Numbered from the stretch's first letter, positions 19,695-30,120 are shown. The stretch: DNA of 64,000 bases from Pseudomonadota bacterium (GCA_021848725.1 JAJZTS010000005.1:1-64000); one strand, 5' to 3'. Program-made: numbers and translations. The notes: a model not told the origin generated them from the sequence alone.

Positions 19695-20588
19695 CTAGCG
19701 CAAGCGCTCGCCCGCCTGCTGCATGAAATCGACAAAGACGCGCACCTTCGACGCGAGGTGCGGACCGTTCGGATAGACCACATACAAACCGGAGGCAGGC
19801 CGGGCGAATTCCTCCAAGGCCGGCTCCAGCGCACCGGCGGCCACGGCCTCGGCATACATGAAGGCCGGGCCCATGACCACGCCTTGCCCCTGCTTGGCTG
19901 CGGCCCGCAACAACGAAGCGTCGTCCGACACCAAGTTGCCGTTGATCGCGACCCGAAACTCCTGGCCGTTCTTGTCCATGAAACCCCATTGCCGGGCCTG
20001 TTGCCGTTCGCTGTAGATCAGGCAGTTGTGCGCCGCCAATTCGCGCGGATGCGCGGGCTTGCCTTGGCGTTGCCAATAGTCGGGCGCAGCCAGCGTCTGC
20101 GAACGGACCGGCGCGATGCGCCGCGCGATCAGGCTCGAATCCTCCAATTCGCCGATGCGCAGCCCGGCATCGAAGCCCTCTTTGACCAGATCGACGTAGC
20201 GGCCGCTGATCGAGATATCCAAACCGATCTTGGGATAGCGGGCCTGGAAGGCCGGCAACACCTGTTTGAACAACGACAGCGCCAAACACTGCGGCGCCGA
20301 GATGCGCAGCTGACCTTGCGGCTCGGCCTGCAGCGGCGCGACCGCCTGCTCGGCCTCCAACGCCTCGTCCAAGGCCCGGCGGCAATGGCGGTAGAACTGC
20401 TCGCCGGCCTCGGTCAGGTGCATGCGCCGCGTGGTGCGGTTGAGCAGGCGCGCACCCAGGCGCAACTCCAACTGGCCCAGTTGCTTGCTGATGGCCGGCT
20501 TGGACAGGCCCAGCCGTTCGGCCGCAGCGGTCACGCTGCCGCATTCGACCACCGTGGCGAAGTACTCCATATAGGCCAGCAGGCTCAT
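19695..20588 (-). CDS. LysR-family transcriptional regulator
   Basis: LTTR of 297 residues. The N-terminal winged helix-turn-helix (1-65) shows YMEYFATVVECGSVTAAAERLGLSKPAISKQLGQLE. The effector-binding PBP2-like domain spans about 90-295. Within it, QLRISAPQCLALSLFKQVLPAFQARYP is typical of the CrgA/DsdC-like subgroup that acts on neighbouring oxidoreductases. It is divergent from the dsrE2 gene, with a perfect LTTR-type palindrome five bases upstream of its own ATG, which suggests autoregulation and control of dsrE2. The inducer is unknown. Confidence 0.92.
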   Translation of the reverse strand: MSLLAYMEYFATVVECGSVTAAAERLGLSKPAISKQLGQLELRLGARLLNRTTRRMHLTEAGEQFYRHCRRALDEALEAEQAVAPLQAEPQGQLRISAPQCLALSLFKQVLPAFQARYPKIGLDISISGRYVDLVKEGFDAGLRIGELEDSSLIARRIAPVRSQTLAAPDYWQRQGKPAHPRELAAHNCLIYSERQQARQWGFMDKNGQEFRVAINGNLVSDDASLLRAAAKQGQGVVMGPAFMYAEAVAAGALEPALEEFARPASGLYVVYPNGPHLASKVRVFVDFMQQAGERLR

Positions 20589-20593
20589 GATTG

Positions 20594-20608
20594 TTAACCC
20601 CTGGTTAA
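20594..20608. promoter_or_regulatory. LTTR-type operator between lysR and dsrE2
   Basis: TTAACC-CCT-GGTTAA is a perfect inverted repeat that contains a T-N11-A core. It lies 5 bases upstream of the lysR start and about 83 bases before the dsrE2 start. This is a common location for a LysR recognition site. A weak -10-like TATAGA at 20652-20657 could belong to the dsrE2 promoter. Confidence 0.62.
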
Positions 20609-20690
20609 TGATTATTTTCCATTAAGCCGGATTATCTACGATTTCTTGTTCTATAGAGTGGAGGCCTTCGCCACCCACGGAGGGAATACC

Positions 20691-21299
20691 ATGAACGCCA
20701 TCGACACGCCTTTGCCGCCCTATAACCTGCTCGAGCTGGACACCTGGCTGGATCGGCGGCTGGAAGAAAAGCTCCGGGAACGCGAAGCGGCCCACACGCC
20801 GCGGCTGACCCTGATTGCGACCAAGGGCACTTTGGACATGGCCTACCCGCCGTTCATCCTGGCTTCGACCGCCGCCTCGCTCGACTGGGAGGTGGAGATC
20901 TTCTTTTCCTTCTACGGCCTCAGCCTGTTGAAGAAGGACCTGGATCTGACCATCAGCCCGCTGGGCAATCCGGCCATGCCGATGAAGCTGCCGCTCGGGC
21001 CGGACTGGCTGCGCGGCATCGATTGGCAGGTGCCCAACCTGATCATGTCGAGCATCCCCGGTTTCGAGCGCGCCGCCACGGCGATGATGAACAAGACCCT
21101 GTCCGACAAGGGCGTGGCGTCGATCCAGGAACTGCGCGGGTTATGCATCGAAGCCGGCGTGCGCTTGTCGGCCTGCCAGATGACGGTGGACCTGTTCGGC
21201 TGGAGTCGCGCCGACTTCATCCCCGAGATCAGCGAGTGGCTGGGCGCCACCTCGGTCATGCCAAGGGCGCAGAAATCGGATGTCTGCCTGTTTATTTAG
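20691..21299 (+). CDS. DsrE2-like (DsrE/DsrF/DrsH) sulfur-trafficking protein
   Basis: Protein of 202 residues from the ATG at 20691, chosen because GGAGGGAA precedes it. The DsrE fold begins near residue 35 (TLIATKGTLDMAYPPFILASTAASLDWEVEIFFSFYGLSLL), and the candidate sulfur-carrying cysteine is in LSACQMTVDLFGW. DsrE2 proteins pass persulfide sulfur between rhodanese, TusA and the Hdr or Dsr machinery in sulfur oxidisers. None of those partners is adjacent here. The C-terminus ends SDVCLFI with one more cysteine. A long N-terminal segment (about 1-35) is charged and probably cytosolic. Divergence from a lysR gene points to regulated expression. Calling the lineage sulfur-oxidising is inference. 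Confidence 0.85.
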   Translation: MNAIDTPLPPYNLLELDTWLDRRLEEKLREREAAHTPRLTLIATKGTLDMAYPPFILASTAASLDWEVEIFFSFYGLSLLKKDLDLTISPLGNPAMPMKLPLGPDWLRGIDWQVPNLIMSSIPGFERAATAMMNKTLSDKGVASIQELRGLCIEAGVRLSACQMTVDLFGWSRADFIPEISEWLGATSVMPRAQKSDVCLFI

Positions 21300-21325
21300 C
21301 CGATCGGCCGCGCGATTTGCCCAAC

Positions 21326-21350
21326 AAAAAGGGGCCGGTTGGCCCCTTTC
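21326..21350. terminator. Bidirectional terminator between dsrE2 and ppiA
   Basis: AAAGGGGCC (21328-21336), loop GGTT, GGCCCCTTT (21341-21349), with AAAAA on the left side. It separates the convergent dsrE2 and ppiA genes. The T-tract is short on the rightward strand and better for ppiA on the reverse strand. Confidence 0.83.
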
Positions 21351-21370
21351 GCCTTGGCGCAGCCGGCCGC

Positions 21371-21988
21371 TTATTTCTTCTTGGCGGCCTCGGACTTGGC
21401 CGCTTCCGCCTTGGCCGGCTCGGCCAGGCGCTCCAGCTTGGTAATCACCACGTCCTGCTTGGGCACATCGCCGAACGGCCCAACCATGCCGCGCGGCACG
21501 TCGGCGATCTTCATCGCCACGTCCATGCCGCGGGTCACCCGGCCGAACACGGCATAGCCCCAGCCGTTCAGGCTCTTTTGCGTATGGTCGAGGAAACCGT
21601 TGTTGGCGACGTTGATGAAGAACTGGGCGCTGGCCGAGTTCGGGTCCATGGTGCGGGCCATGGCCAGAGTGCCCACGGTGTTTTTCAAGCCGTTGTCGGC
21701 CTCGTTCTGCACCGGCGGCCGGGTCGGCTTTTGCTGCATGCCGGCGGTGAAACCGCCGCCCTGGATCATGAAGCCGGGGATCACCCGGTGGAACAAAGTG
21801 CCATTGTAGAAACCGGCATCGACGTACTTGAGGAAGTTGTCCACCGTCAACGGCGCCTTGTCCGGGAATAGCTCGATCTCCATCTCGCCCAGATTGGTGG
21901 TCATCTTGACCATGGGGTTGGCGGCGACAGCGGGCAGGGCGAGCAGGGCGCAGGCGGCCACCAGGGCGCGCAAGGTCTTAGCGATCAT
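21371..21988 (-). CDS. ppiA: Periplasmic peptidyl-prolyl cis-trans isomerase (cyclophilin)
   Basis: Cyclophilin of 205 residues that catalyses proline isomerisation in exported proteins. A Sec signal peptide ([23 protein letters not shown]) precedes the catalytic domain, with the signature [19 protein letters not shown] and [26 protein letters not shown]. It ends in a charged Ala/Lys tail ([13 protein letters not shown]) that is not part of the fold. A parS-like palindrome sits 15 bases upstream of its start codon. Confidence 0.93.
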   Translation of the reverse strand: MIAKTLRALVAACALLALPAVAANPMVKMTTNLGEMEIELFPDKAPLTVDNFLKYVDAGFYNGTLFHRVIPGFMIQGGGFTAGMQQKPTRPPVQNEADNGLKNTVGTLAMARTMDPNSASAQFFINVANNGFLDHTQKSLNGWGYAVFGRVTRGMDVAMKIADVPRGMVGPFGDVPKQDVVITKLERLAEPAKAEAAKSEAAKKK

Positions 21989-22002
21989 GGTTCTCCTTTT
22001 TG

Positions 22003-22018
22003 GGTTTCACGTGAAACA
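22003..22018. promoter_or_regulatory. parS: parS-like ParB-binding site 1
   Basis: GGTTTCACGTGAAACA matches the conserved chromosomal parS palindrome TGTTTCACGTGAAACA at 15 of 16 positions. It lies between the SDR and ppiA genes, about 6.5 kb left of the DnaA-box cluster. Confidence 0.85.
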
Positions 22019-22033
22019 GGGGGCGATTATCGC

Positions 22034-22720
22034 TCAGTCGCCCACGGTCAGCGAGGCGCCGTTGTCCTTGGGCCCGAGCTTGAGCAGCCAGGGCACGGCG
22101 GCCTGGGCCCACGCCTCGGGCTTCGGGCAACGGCCGGCGCCGCTGCCGAAGCAGGCGCGTAGCATGTCGGTATCGATCATGCCCGGCGAGAGCGGGATGG
22201 CGGCCATGCCCTTCGGCAGCTCCTGGGCCAGGGCCTGGGTCAGGCCCTCCATCGCCCATTTGGTCGCGCAATAGGGGGCGACCAGGGCGTCGGTCGAGCG
22301 GCCCCAGCCGGAACTGAAATTGCAGATCACGCCGTGTTTTTTCGCCACCATGGCCGGCACGAAGTGGCGGATGACATTGGCCACACCCTTGATGTTGACG
22401 TCGATCACCGCGTCGAACTCGGCCGCCGGCACCTGCCACAGCGGCGCCAGCGCATTGGCCAGGGCGGCGTTGTTCAGCAGCAGGTCGGGCGGGCCGGATT
22501 CGGCCAGCACCGCCTGGGCCCAGGCCCGCACCTGGCCGTCGTCGGCCACGTCCACCGTATCGAAGCGATGCGGTGGACCATACCGCTTTTGCAGCTCGGC
22601 AATCGCCGCCTGGCTGCGGCCGCAGCCGATCACGGTATGGCCCTGGTGGATGAACTCGTCGGTCAACGCCCGGCCCAAGCCGCGGCTGACCCCGGTGATG
22701 AGGATGGTCTTCTTGCTCAT
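22034..22720 (-). CDS. SDR-family NAD(P)-dependent oxidoreductase
   Basis: Short-chain dehydrogenase of 228 residues. The cofactor motif is ITGVSRGLGRAL (TGxxxGxG), NNAALANAL is the structural NNA motif, and the catalytic Ser and YxxxK are in NFSSGWGRST and YCATKWAM. The R in GCGRSQ near residue 35 suggests NADP(H) preference. The substrate is unknown; SDR proteins of this size and wording are often annotated as generic reductases. It stands alone between yaiI and ppiA, all leftward, with a parS-like site in the downstream gap. Confidence 0.88.
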   Translation of the reverse strand: MSKKTILITGVSRGLGRALTDEFIHQGHTVIGCGRSQAAIAELQKRYGPPHRFDTVDVADDGQVRAWAQAVLAESGPPDLLLNNAALANALAPLWQVPAAEFDAVIDVNIKGVANVIRHFVPAMVAKKHGVICNFSSGWGRSTDALVAPYCATKWAMEGLTQALAQELPKGMAAIPLSPGMIDTDMLRACFGSGAGRCPKPEAWAQAAVPWLLKLGPKDNGASLTVGD

Positions 22721-22760
22721 GATCTCCCTTTTTATTGGTCCCGTTCAAAGCGGGCCTAGC

Positions 22761-23210
22761 TTAACAGCGTTTCTTGGCCAAAAACCGGTCCAACTGGTTG
22801 GCGAAGGCCTGCCGGTCAGCCAGGGACAGGGCGGGCGGGCCGCCGGTCTGCACCCCGCTGCCGCGCAGGCCGTCCATGAAGTCGCGCAGGTTCAGCACCT
22901 CGCGGATGTTCTCGTGGGAATAGAACTCGCCCCGGGGGTTCAAGGCGTGGCCGCCCTTCTCGATCACCTGGGCGGCCAGCGGGATGTCGGCGGTGATCAC
23001 CAGGTCACCCGGCGCGCAACGGCGGGCGATCTCAGCATCGGCCACATCGAAGCCGCCGGGCACCTGCAGGGCCTTGAGCCAGGGGGAGGGCGGCACCCGC
23101 AGCAACTTGTTGGCCACCAGGGTCAGCGGGGCCTGGATGCGCTCGGCGGCGCGGAACAGGATGTCCTTGATCACCGCCGGGCAGGCGTCGGCGTCGACCC
23201 AGATATGCAT
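22761..23210 (-). CDS. yaiI: YaiI/YqxD family (DUF188) protein
   Basis: Protein of 149 residues of the UPF0178/DUF188 family, whose fold is related to PIN-like nucleases. The role has not been established to my knowledge. Diagnostic stretches are [18 protein letters not shown] (acidic D6 and D8), [19 protein letters not shown], and [14 protein letters not shown]. It is the last ordinary gene before the AT-rich accessory pocket to its right. Confidence 0.92.
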   Translation of the reverse strand: MHIWVDADACPAVIKDILFRAAERIQAPLTLVANKLLRVPPSPWLKALQVPGGFDVADAEIARRCAPGDLVITADIPLAAQVIEKGGHALNPRGEFYSHENIREVLNLRDFMDGLRGSGVQTGGPPALSLADRQAFANQLDRFLAKKRC

Positions 23211-23218
23211 TTTTTAGA

Positions 23219-23743
23219 TTAACTGCAGGTGAATTGTTCTCCCGTTAATAAACTTGTTACTACAAAACCGGTTGATAGATTAAAGCTTGTAGGGAATTGG
23301 TTCAGTCGAAACGTTGCTTTAGAGCCAGAAATTAGGCTCATAGAATCAATCGACCCAACAATATAGTTCCCGCTCAAAGCTGCACTTGAAAGCGTATAAG
23401 TGGTTCCATTTTGGGTAAAGGAGAAATAGTGGAGCGCAACTAGAACGGTCTGGTTCGCTGTAAATGTCCCCTCAATAATTTTGCTTTGTGGGTTTATAGT
23501 AAAGGCGAAAACCCCGGTCGAAATCGAACCTGTACAACTACGTGTTGAACCGGTTGATGGTATAGTACCCACTGAAACCACATTGAAGGATTTAAGTTCT
23601 AGAACAACGTCTGAATATGACTGTGCGCCCACCTCAACTATTGGCAGAGTTAGCCGGTTGTTACTTACATCAAAAGTTGGGTTTGCAGCTATTGCCCATG
23701 AAGCAATGCACAGTAAATAAAGCCCGAATGCATATTTTTTCAT
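23219..23743 (-). CDS. AT-rich gene for a putative secreted beta-rich protein
   Basis: Hypothetical protein of 174 residues from the ATG at 23743, preceded by GGGGAGAA. It has a clear Sec signal peptide (MKKYAFGLYLLCIASWAIAAN). The mature part is rich in Ser, Thr, Val and Asn, with alternating hydrophobic strands (NRLTLPIVEVGAQSYSDVVLELK, FNVVSVG, GNYIVGSIDSMSLISG). It has two cysteines, one in RSCTGS and one at the extreme C-terminus (FTCS), which could form a disulfide. No enzymatic motif is visible. The base composition is strikingly AT-rich compared with every neighbour, and codons such as ATA, TTA and AGA are frequent. This points to recent acquisition. The opening TFDVSNNRLTLP...V.VG..SY resembles strand repeats I recall from other betaproteobacterial secreted proteins; that is a weak recollection. 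Confidence 0.72.
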   Translation of the reverse strand: MKKYAFGLYLLCIASWAIAANPTFDVSNNRLTLPIVEVGAQSYSDVVLELKSFNVVSVGTIPSTGSTRSCTGSISTGVFAFTINPQSKIIEGTFTANQTVLVALHYFSFTQNGTTYTLSSAALSGNYIVGSIDSMSLISGSKATFRLNQFPTSFNLSTGFVVTSLLTGEQFTCS

Positions 23744-23821
23744 TTTCTCCCCTTCGCTCACGGTTACGTTTGCAGATATACAAGGCCTTTCGACAGATAC
23801 GACCGCCCGCAGAAAGCTTTT

Positions 23822-23899
23822 TTAAACGTCCAGGTTCCGTACACCCAGCGCATTGGTCTCGATGAAGCGTCGGCGCGGCTCGGCCTCTTCGCCCATCAG
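23822..23899 (-). pseudogene. Second copy of the gyrB 3' end (25 codons plus stop)
   Basis: Seventy-six bases (23824-23899) align without gaps to the 3' end of the intact gyrB gene (24748-24823), with six mismatches (about 92% identity). Read leftward, both encode LMGEE(V/A)[10 protein letters not shown] followed by ALGVRNLDV, and five of the six differences are synonymous. The copy ends in its own TAA (23822-23824), whereas gyrB ends in TGA. Identity stops abruptly at 23899/23900. It is in direct orientation with gyrB, 924 bases away, so the two copies bracket the DUF4926 and toxin-antitoxin genes. Confidence 0.9.
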
Positions 23900-24111
23900 A
23901 CCGCCCGGCGCTGCCGGTTGATGGAATGATGCAGCAGGAGCAAATCGGACTCCTTGAGCGCGGCCCTAGCATAGGCGCAGCCGTCGAGGTCGGCGAACTC
24001 GACCTCGAACACGCCCGGTTTCCATTCCTCGACCAGCACTCCGACCAGGCCCTCGGGCAGGGATTGCTCGGGCAGGGCGTGCTTGAGTGCGACGGTATCG
24101 AACAGCTTCAT
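23896..24111 (-). CDS. DUF4926-family small protein
   Basis: Protein of 71 residues resembling the DUF4926 family, small proteins found in accessory loci of cyanobacteria and proteobacteria. The characteristic pattern is [38 protein letters not shown], then [20 protein letters not shown]. It has a small beta-barrel look, and its function is unknown. GTGAGG lies upstream of the ATG at 24111. The last few codons run into the gyrB 3'-end copy: the stop TGA at 23896-23898 lies inside it. The natural C-terminus may thus have been altered by the recombination, with [11 protein letters not shown] as the replacement tail. Confidence 0.75.
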   Translation of the reverse strand: MKLFDTVALKHALPEQSLPEGLVGVLVEEWKPGVFEVEFADLDGCAYARAALKESDLLLLHHSINRQRRAV

Positions 24112-24169
24112 ACATGAACCTCACAAAAAGCATAACAGTCGATTTGTTGATTATCCATTAAGGCACATC

Positions 24170-24469
24170 TCAGCCCCGTCGCAGCCGCTTGCCTAGCGAT
24201 GCCGGATTCTGCCGACAATCCAGCACGGCGACCACCGTGACCAAATCGTCTTGCAGATCGTAGTAAATGGCGAAAGGAAACCGCTTGGCAAGCATCCTAT
24301 ACAAATGGCCGTAAGGCTTGGGGTGGATACCGGCATAAAGCAGCAGTGAGTCGATGTCTGCATAGAGGCTGTCTAGGAAGTAGCTGCCTATGCCGCGCTG
24401 CTGGCCCTCATAGAAAGCAAAGCCTTCGAGCAAATCTGCTTCCGCCGACCGCGCGATTTGCAGCCGCAT
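24170..24469 (-). CDS. RelE/ParE-family toxin
   Basis: Protein of 99 residues from the ATG at 24469 (MRLQIARSAEADLLEGF). Typical RelE/ParE superfamily wording includes SAEADLLEGFAFYEGQQRGIGSYFLDSL, YGHLYRMLAKRFPFAIYYDLQDDLVTVVAVLDCRQNP. FPFAIYYD and V.AVLDCRQNP match the ParE-type toxins paired with PF09720 'addiction module' antitoxins. Its target (gyrase or mRNA) cannot be told from the sequence. The start codon overlaps the antitoxin stop by one base (TAATG), the usual antitoxin-first order. The nearby duplicate of the gyrB 3' end is notable given that some ParE toxins act on gyrase, but no functional link is shown. Confidence 0.88.
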   Translation of the reverse strand: MRLQIARSAEADLLEGFAFYEGQQRGIGSYFLDSLYADIDSLLLYAGIHPKPYGHLYRMLAKRFPFAIYYDLQDDLVTVVAVLDCRQNPASLGKRLRRG

Positions 24470-24693
24470 TATGCCGTGCCGGCTTGCTCGCGAATTCGCT
24501 TCTTGGCTTCTTCCCACGGTGATATAGGCTCTTCACCGTTGGCGAGGCGGGCGATCCGCCGCTCGATTTCATCTTGGTGCCAGGCGGGCACTTCCGGGGC
24601 GCCCTGGGTTTCGCGGCATAGCGCATCCCAAAGGGATTCCATCAACTGGAGCTTTTCCGCTACGGGTAGGGATGCGATTTCCGGGTAGGCCAT
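24469..24693 (-). CDS. Addiction-module antitoxin (PF09720-like)
   Basis: Protein of 74 residues starting at the ATG at 24693, with AAGGAGGACGAGC upstream as a very strong ribosome-binding site. The sequence MAYPEIASLPVAEKLQLMESLWDALC...VPAWHQDEIERRIA is the standard form of the putative addiction-module component family: PVxEKLxLxExLWdsL, then PxWHxxxLxxR. The C-terminus (WEEAKKRIRE) is the toxin-binding part. It overlaps the toxin start by one base and begins 53 bases downstream of the gyrB stop. The dinucleotide use is like the host's, unlike the AT-rich gene to the left. Confidence 0.9.
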   Translation of the reverse strand: MAYPEIASLPVAEKLQLMESLWDALCRETQGAPEVPAWHQDEIERRIARLANGEEPISPWEEAKKRIREQAGTA

Positions 24694-24745
24694 GCTCGTC
24701 CTCCTTGGGCTTAGGCGGTCATAGTAGCCGCGCAAGCCTTCAACC

Positions 24746-27247
<2,502 letters not shown>

Positions 27248-27264
27248 TTACCGGACAAAGGCCC

Positions 27265-27306
27265 AAGGCCCTCACCCTACCCTCCCGCTAATGGGCCGAG
27301 GGCTTT
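27265..27306. repeat. Imperfect palindrome between dnaN and gyrB
   Basis: AAGGCCCTC (27265-27273) pairs with GAGGGCTTT (27298-27306) with one mismatch, enclosing CCCTACCCTCCCGC...GGGCC. It resembles dispersed intergenic palindromes of the 'CCCTCACCC' kind, as does 11706-11735. It could also attenuate read-through from dnaN into gyrB. Confidence 0.5.
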
Positions 27307-27312
27307 CTTGCA

Positions 27313-28416
27313 TCAAATCCGCATCGGCATCACGACGTAGCGGAAGTTTTCCTCGCCCGGCACCGTGATCAGCAGGCTGCTACTGGGGTCGCCGAAGGAG
27401 CACTGCACGGCCTCGCCGTCCAGGTTGTTCAGCACGTCTTGCAGATACTGGACGTTGAAGCCGATGTCGAGCGGCCCCTTGTCGTAGTCGATGTCCAGTT
27501 CTTCCTGGGCCTCTTCCTGCTCGTTGTTGCTACAGGCAATGCGCAGGCTGCCGGAAGTAAGCGCTAACCTTACACCGCGATATTTCTCGTTGGTCAGGAT
27601 CGCCGCGCGGGTGAGCGATTGGTTGAACAACTGCCGGCCGATACTGAAGTCCTTGTCGTGGCCGACCGGGATGACCCGCTGGTAGTCAGGGAACTTGCCA
27701 TCGACCACCTTGCTGCGCAGCTCGAAGTGGCTGCCGCGGACCACGACTTGATTGGGACTGACCTGGACCTCGACCGCTTCGTCGCTGTCGCCCAAGAGTT
27801 TGATCAGTTCGACCACAGCCTTGCGCGGCAGGATGACTTCCAAGTCTTTGGCCAGGCTGCCGTCCAGCTTGGCCGAATCCACCGCCAAGCGATGACCGTC
27901 GGTCGCGGCCACGGTGACCTGGCCATCTTTCAGTTGCAGCAGCATGCCGTTCAGATAAAACCGGATGTCCTGCACCGCCATGGCGTACTGTACCCGGGCC
28001 AGCAGGTGGCGCAGCACGCGCTGGGGCAGGTTGAAGCTGACGCCTTCGCCTTCGGGAATTTGCAAGCGCGGGAAATCGCGGGCCGGCAAGGTCTGTAGAT
28101 TAAACCGGCTCTTGCCGGCCGCCAGCTTGAGTTGCTCGCCGGTCAACTCTAGACCGATATCGGATTCAGGCAGCGAGCGGCAAATATCCAGCAGTTTGCG
28201 GGCAGAAACAGTAAACGCCGTGTCTTTGGCCGCGGCTTCGTCGGCCCAGGCCGTCAGTTGCAATTCCAGGTCGGTCGCGATGAACGCGGCCTTGCCGTCG
28301 ACCGACTCGATCAGGACATTGGACAGGATGGGCAGGGTGTGTTTGCGTTCGACGACACCGATCACGGCCTGCAAAGGTTTGAGGATTGCCTCTTTGCCAG
28401 TTTTCAGAACAAGCAT
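27313..28416 (-). CDS. dnaN: DNA polymerase III beta sliding clamp
   Basis: Homodimeric processivity clamp that encircles DNA and binds polymerase, MutS and other clamp-binding partners. The 367-residue protein folds as three repeated domains (about 1-120, 128-245 and 246-367). Recognisable stretches are MLVLKTGKEAILKPLQAVIGVVERKHTLPILSNVLI, YAMAVQDIRFYLNGMLLQL and the C-terminal VMPMRI, which forms part of the peptide-binding pocket. AGGAAG is a good ribosome-binding site before the ATG at 28416. It is separated from dnaA by 200 bases that carry the DnaA boxes. Confidence 0.97.
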   Translation of the reverse strand: MLVLKTGKEAILKPLQAVIGVVERKHTLPILSNVLIESVDGKAAFIATDLELQLTAWADEAAAKDTAFTVSARKLLDICRSLPESDIGLELTGEQLKLAAGKSRFNLQTLPARDFPRLQIPEGEGVSFNLPQRVLRHLLARVQYAMAVQDIRFYLNGMLLQLKDGQVTVAATDGHRLAVDSAKLDGSLAKDLEVILPRKAVVELIKLLGDSDEAVEVQVSPNQVVVRGSHFELRSKVVDGKFPDYQRVIPVGHDKDFSIGRQLFNQSLTRAAILTNEKYRGVRLALTSGSLRIACSNNEQEEAQEELDIDYDKGPLDIGFNVQYLQDVLNNLDGEAVQCSFGDPSSSLLITVPGEENFRYVVMPMRI

Positions 28417-28439
28417 AAGAAATCTTCCTGATGTTAATG

Positions 28440-28620
28440 ATTAGGCGCTTACGTTTCTCTGGATAAGCGTTAAAAACACTTCAAAATTATACAGTTAACT
28501 TGTGGGCAAGTCTCTGGGCCGAACTGTGGATAGCTGTGAAAAGTTGTGGATAAATAATCGCTGCAGGCTTGGCTTGTCCACATTGTCCACATTTCATCCT
28601 TGGTTTACCCACAGGTTTAT
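28440..28620. other. oriC: Probable chromosomal replication origin (oriC)
   Basis: In the dnaN-dnaA gap, one perfect DnaA box TGTGGATAA (28546-28554) and at least five single-mismatch boxes are seen: TCTGGATAA (28459), TGTGGATAG (28526), TTGTCCACA (28575 and 28584) and TTACCCACA (28606). The stretch 28470-28500 (TTAAAAACACTTCAAAATTATACAGTTAACT) is AT-rich and suits an unwinding element. Flanking gene order (dnaA/dnaN/gyrB against rpmH/rnpA/yidC) and nearby parS sites agree with an origin. The exact limits are not determined. Confidence 0.87.
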
Positions 28621-29966
28621 CCCGTTAAAACTTGCACCAAGAGGTTGTAATCGCGCCGGATGGTGAGGTCCGACCCCTTCAATTCTTCGATCTTGCGGCA
28701 GGCATGGATGACCGTGGTGTGGTCGCGGCCACCGAAGGCCTGGCCGATCTCGGGCAGGCTCATGTCGGTGAGTTCCTTGGCCAAATGCATCGCAACCTGC
28801 CTGGGGCGCGCCAAATTCCGGGTGCGCTTCTTCGTGTACATATCGGCGACCTTGATTTTATAGAAATCGGCCACGGTTTTCTGGATGTTTTCGATCGAGA
28901 TCTGCCGGTTCTGTACAGCGAGCAAATCCTTTAGCGCCTCCTTGGCCAGTTCGACCGAGATCGGCTGCTGGTGGAAACGGGCATAGGCCATGACCCGCTT
29001 CAAAGCCCCTTCCAATTCGCGCACGTTGGAGCGAATCTGCTTGGCGATGAAGAAGGCCGAGGCCTCGTCCAGGGTTTCGACCTCCTGCTTGGCCTTGTTC
29101 AGCAGGATGGCCACGCGCATCTCCAGCTCGGGCGGCTCCAGCATCACGGTCAGGCCCCAGCTGAAGCGCGATTTCAGCCGTTCCTCGATGCCTTCCAGGT
29201 CTTTCGGGAAGGTGTCGCTGGTGATGATCACTTGCTTGCCCGATTCGATCAGGCTGTTGAAGGTGTAGAAGAATTCTTCCTGGGTGCGGTCCTTGCCGGC
29301 GAAAAACTGGATGTCGTCGATCAGCAGCAGGTCGAGCGAATCGTATTTGCGCTTGAAGTCTTCGAACGACTTGGTGCGAATGGCACGCACCATGTCGGAG
29401 AAATAGCGCTCGGCATGGATGTAGCGCACGATGCTACGGCGGTTTTTTTCCAATACCTGATTGCCGATGGCTTGGATCAAGTGGGTCTTGCCCAAGCCGA
29501 CGCCACCGTAGACGAACAGCGGGTTGTAGCCGGCACCTGGATTGTCGGCGACTTGCAAGGCCGCGGCGCGGGCGAGTTCGTTGGCCTTGCCGCGGACAAA
29601 GCTATCGAAGTTGAACAAGGGGTTCAGTCGACTGTCGTCGATGACCACGGGGCCGCTGCGCGGTGCCGGCGGCGCTTCGCTCGGTTTGGCTTCGGTTTGT
29701 ATAGCCGGCGCCGGTGCGGCGCCGGCCTTGGCTTCGGTAATGACCAGTTCGATCGGATAGCCTTGCTCGAAGAAGGCGCGGGCGAGCTGCTCGATCTGGT
29801 TGATGTAGCGGTCTTTCACCCACTGCGCGACGAAGCGGTTCGGCGCCTTGACCACGACTTTTTCCGCCTCCACGTCCACCGCCAGAGGTCGAATCCAGGT
29901 GTTCAACTGCTGGTCGGTGAGGGTGCCTTGAAAGTGATCCAGGCAATGGGTCCAGAAATCCGGCAT
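28617..29966 (-). CDS. dnaA: Chromosomal replication initiator DnaA
   Basis: AAA+ initiator of 449 residues. Domain I is about 1-85 ([25 protein letters not shown]). A short Pro/Ala-rich domain II spans about 86-115. Domain III has Walker [17 protein letters not shown], Walker [15 protein letters not shown] and the arginine-finger region [11 protein letters not shown]. Domain IV carries the DnaA-box-binding signature [15 protein letters not shown]. The order and lengths are typical. The ATG at 29966 faces rpmH across a 154-base gap. Its own regulation may involve the DnaA boxes downstream, but no box was seen in the rpmH-side gap. Confidence 0.97.
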   Translation of the reverse strand: MPDFWTHCLDHFQGTLTDQQLNTWIRPLAVDVEAEKVVVKAPNRFVAQWVKDRYINQIEQLARAFFEQGYPIELVITEAKAGAAPAPAIQTEAKPSEAPPAPRSGPVVIDDSRLNPLFNFDSFVRGKANELARAAALQVADNPGAGYNPLFVYGGVGLGKTHLIQAIGNQVLEKNRRSIVRYIHAERYFSDMVRAIRTKSFEDFKRKYDSLDLLLIDDIQFFAGKDRTQEEFFYTFNSLIESGKQVIITSDTFPKDLEGIEERLKSRFSWGLTVMLEPPELEMRVAILLNKAKQEVETLDEASAFFIAKQIRSNVRELEGALKRVMAYARFHQQPISVELAKEALKDLLAVQNRQISIENIQKTVADFYKIKVADMYTKKRTRNLARPRQVAMHLAKELTDMSLPEIGQAFGGRDHTTVIHACRKIEELKGSDLTIRRDYNLLVQVLTG

Positions 29967-30052
29967 GGAGGATGCTTAGCGCTTGAAGACGATCACGGAT
30001 CGGGGCCGCCATTCTAACATCGCGCACCGCCCGCGTACCGGCGACAAAAGGT

Positions 30053-30082
30053 TTGACAAAATAGGGGTTTACCCTGTCTAAT
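30053..30082 (+). promoter_or_regulatory. Sigma-70 promoter for rpmH-rnpA-yidC
   Basis: A perfect -35 TTGACA (30053-30058) and the -10 TCTAAT (30077-30082, 5 of 6) are separated by 18 bases. The predicted transcript start is near 30089, leaving a leader of about 30 bases before rpmH. It is the strongest canonical promoter in the origin region. Confidence 0.8.
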
Positions 30083-30120
30083 ACGCGCCTTTTCTTCAAA
30101 GCGAATTCGGGTAAAGCAAA

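Noticed and set aside
24170-24469. Idea that the toxin acts on gyrase because it is next to gyrB
   Set aside because: Some ParE toxins target gyrase, but adjacency is explained by the integration footprint, and the sequence alone does not show the target.
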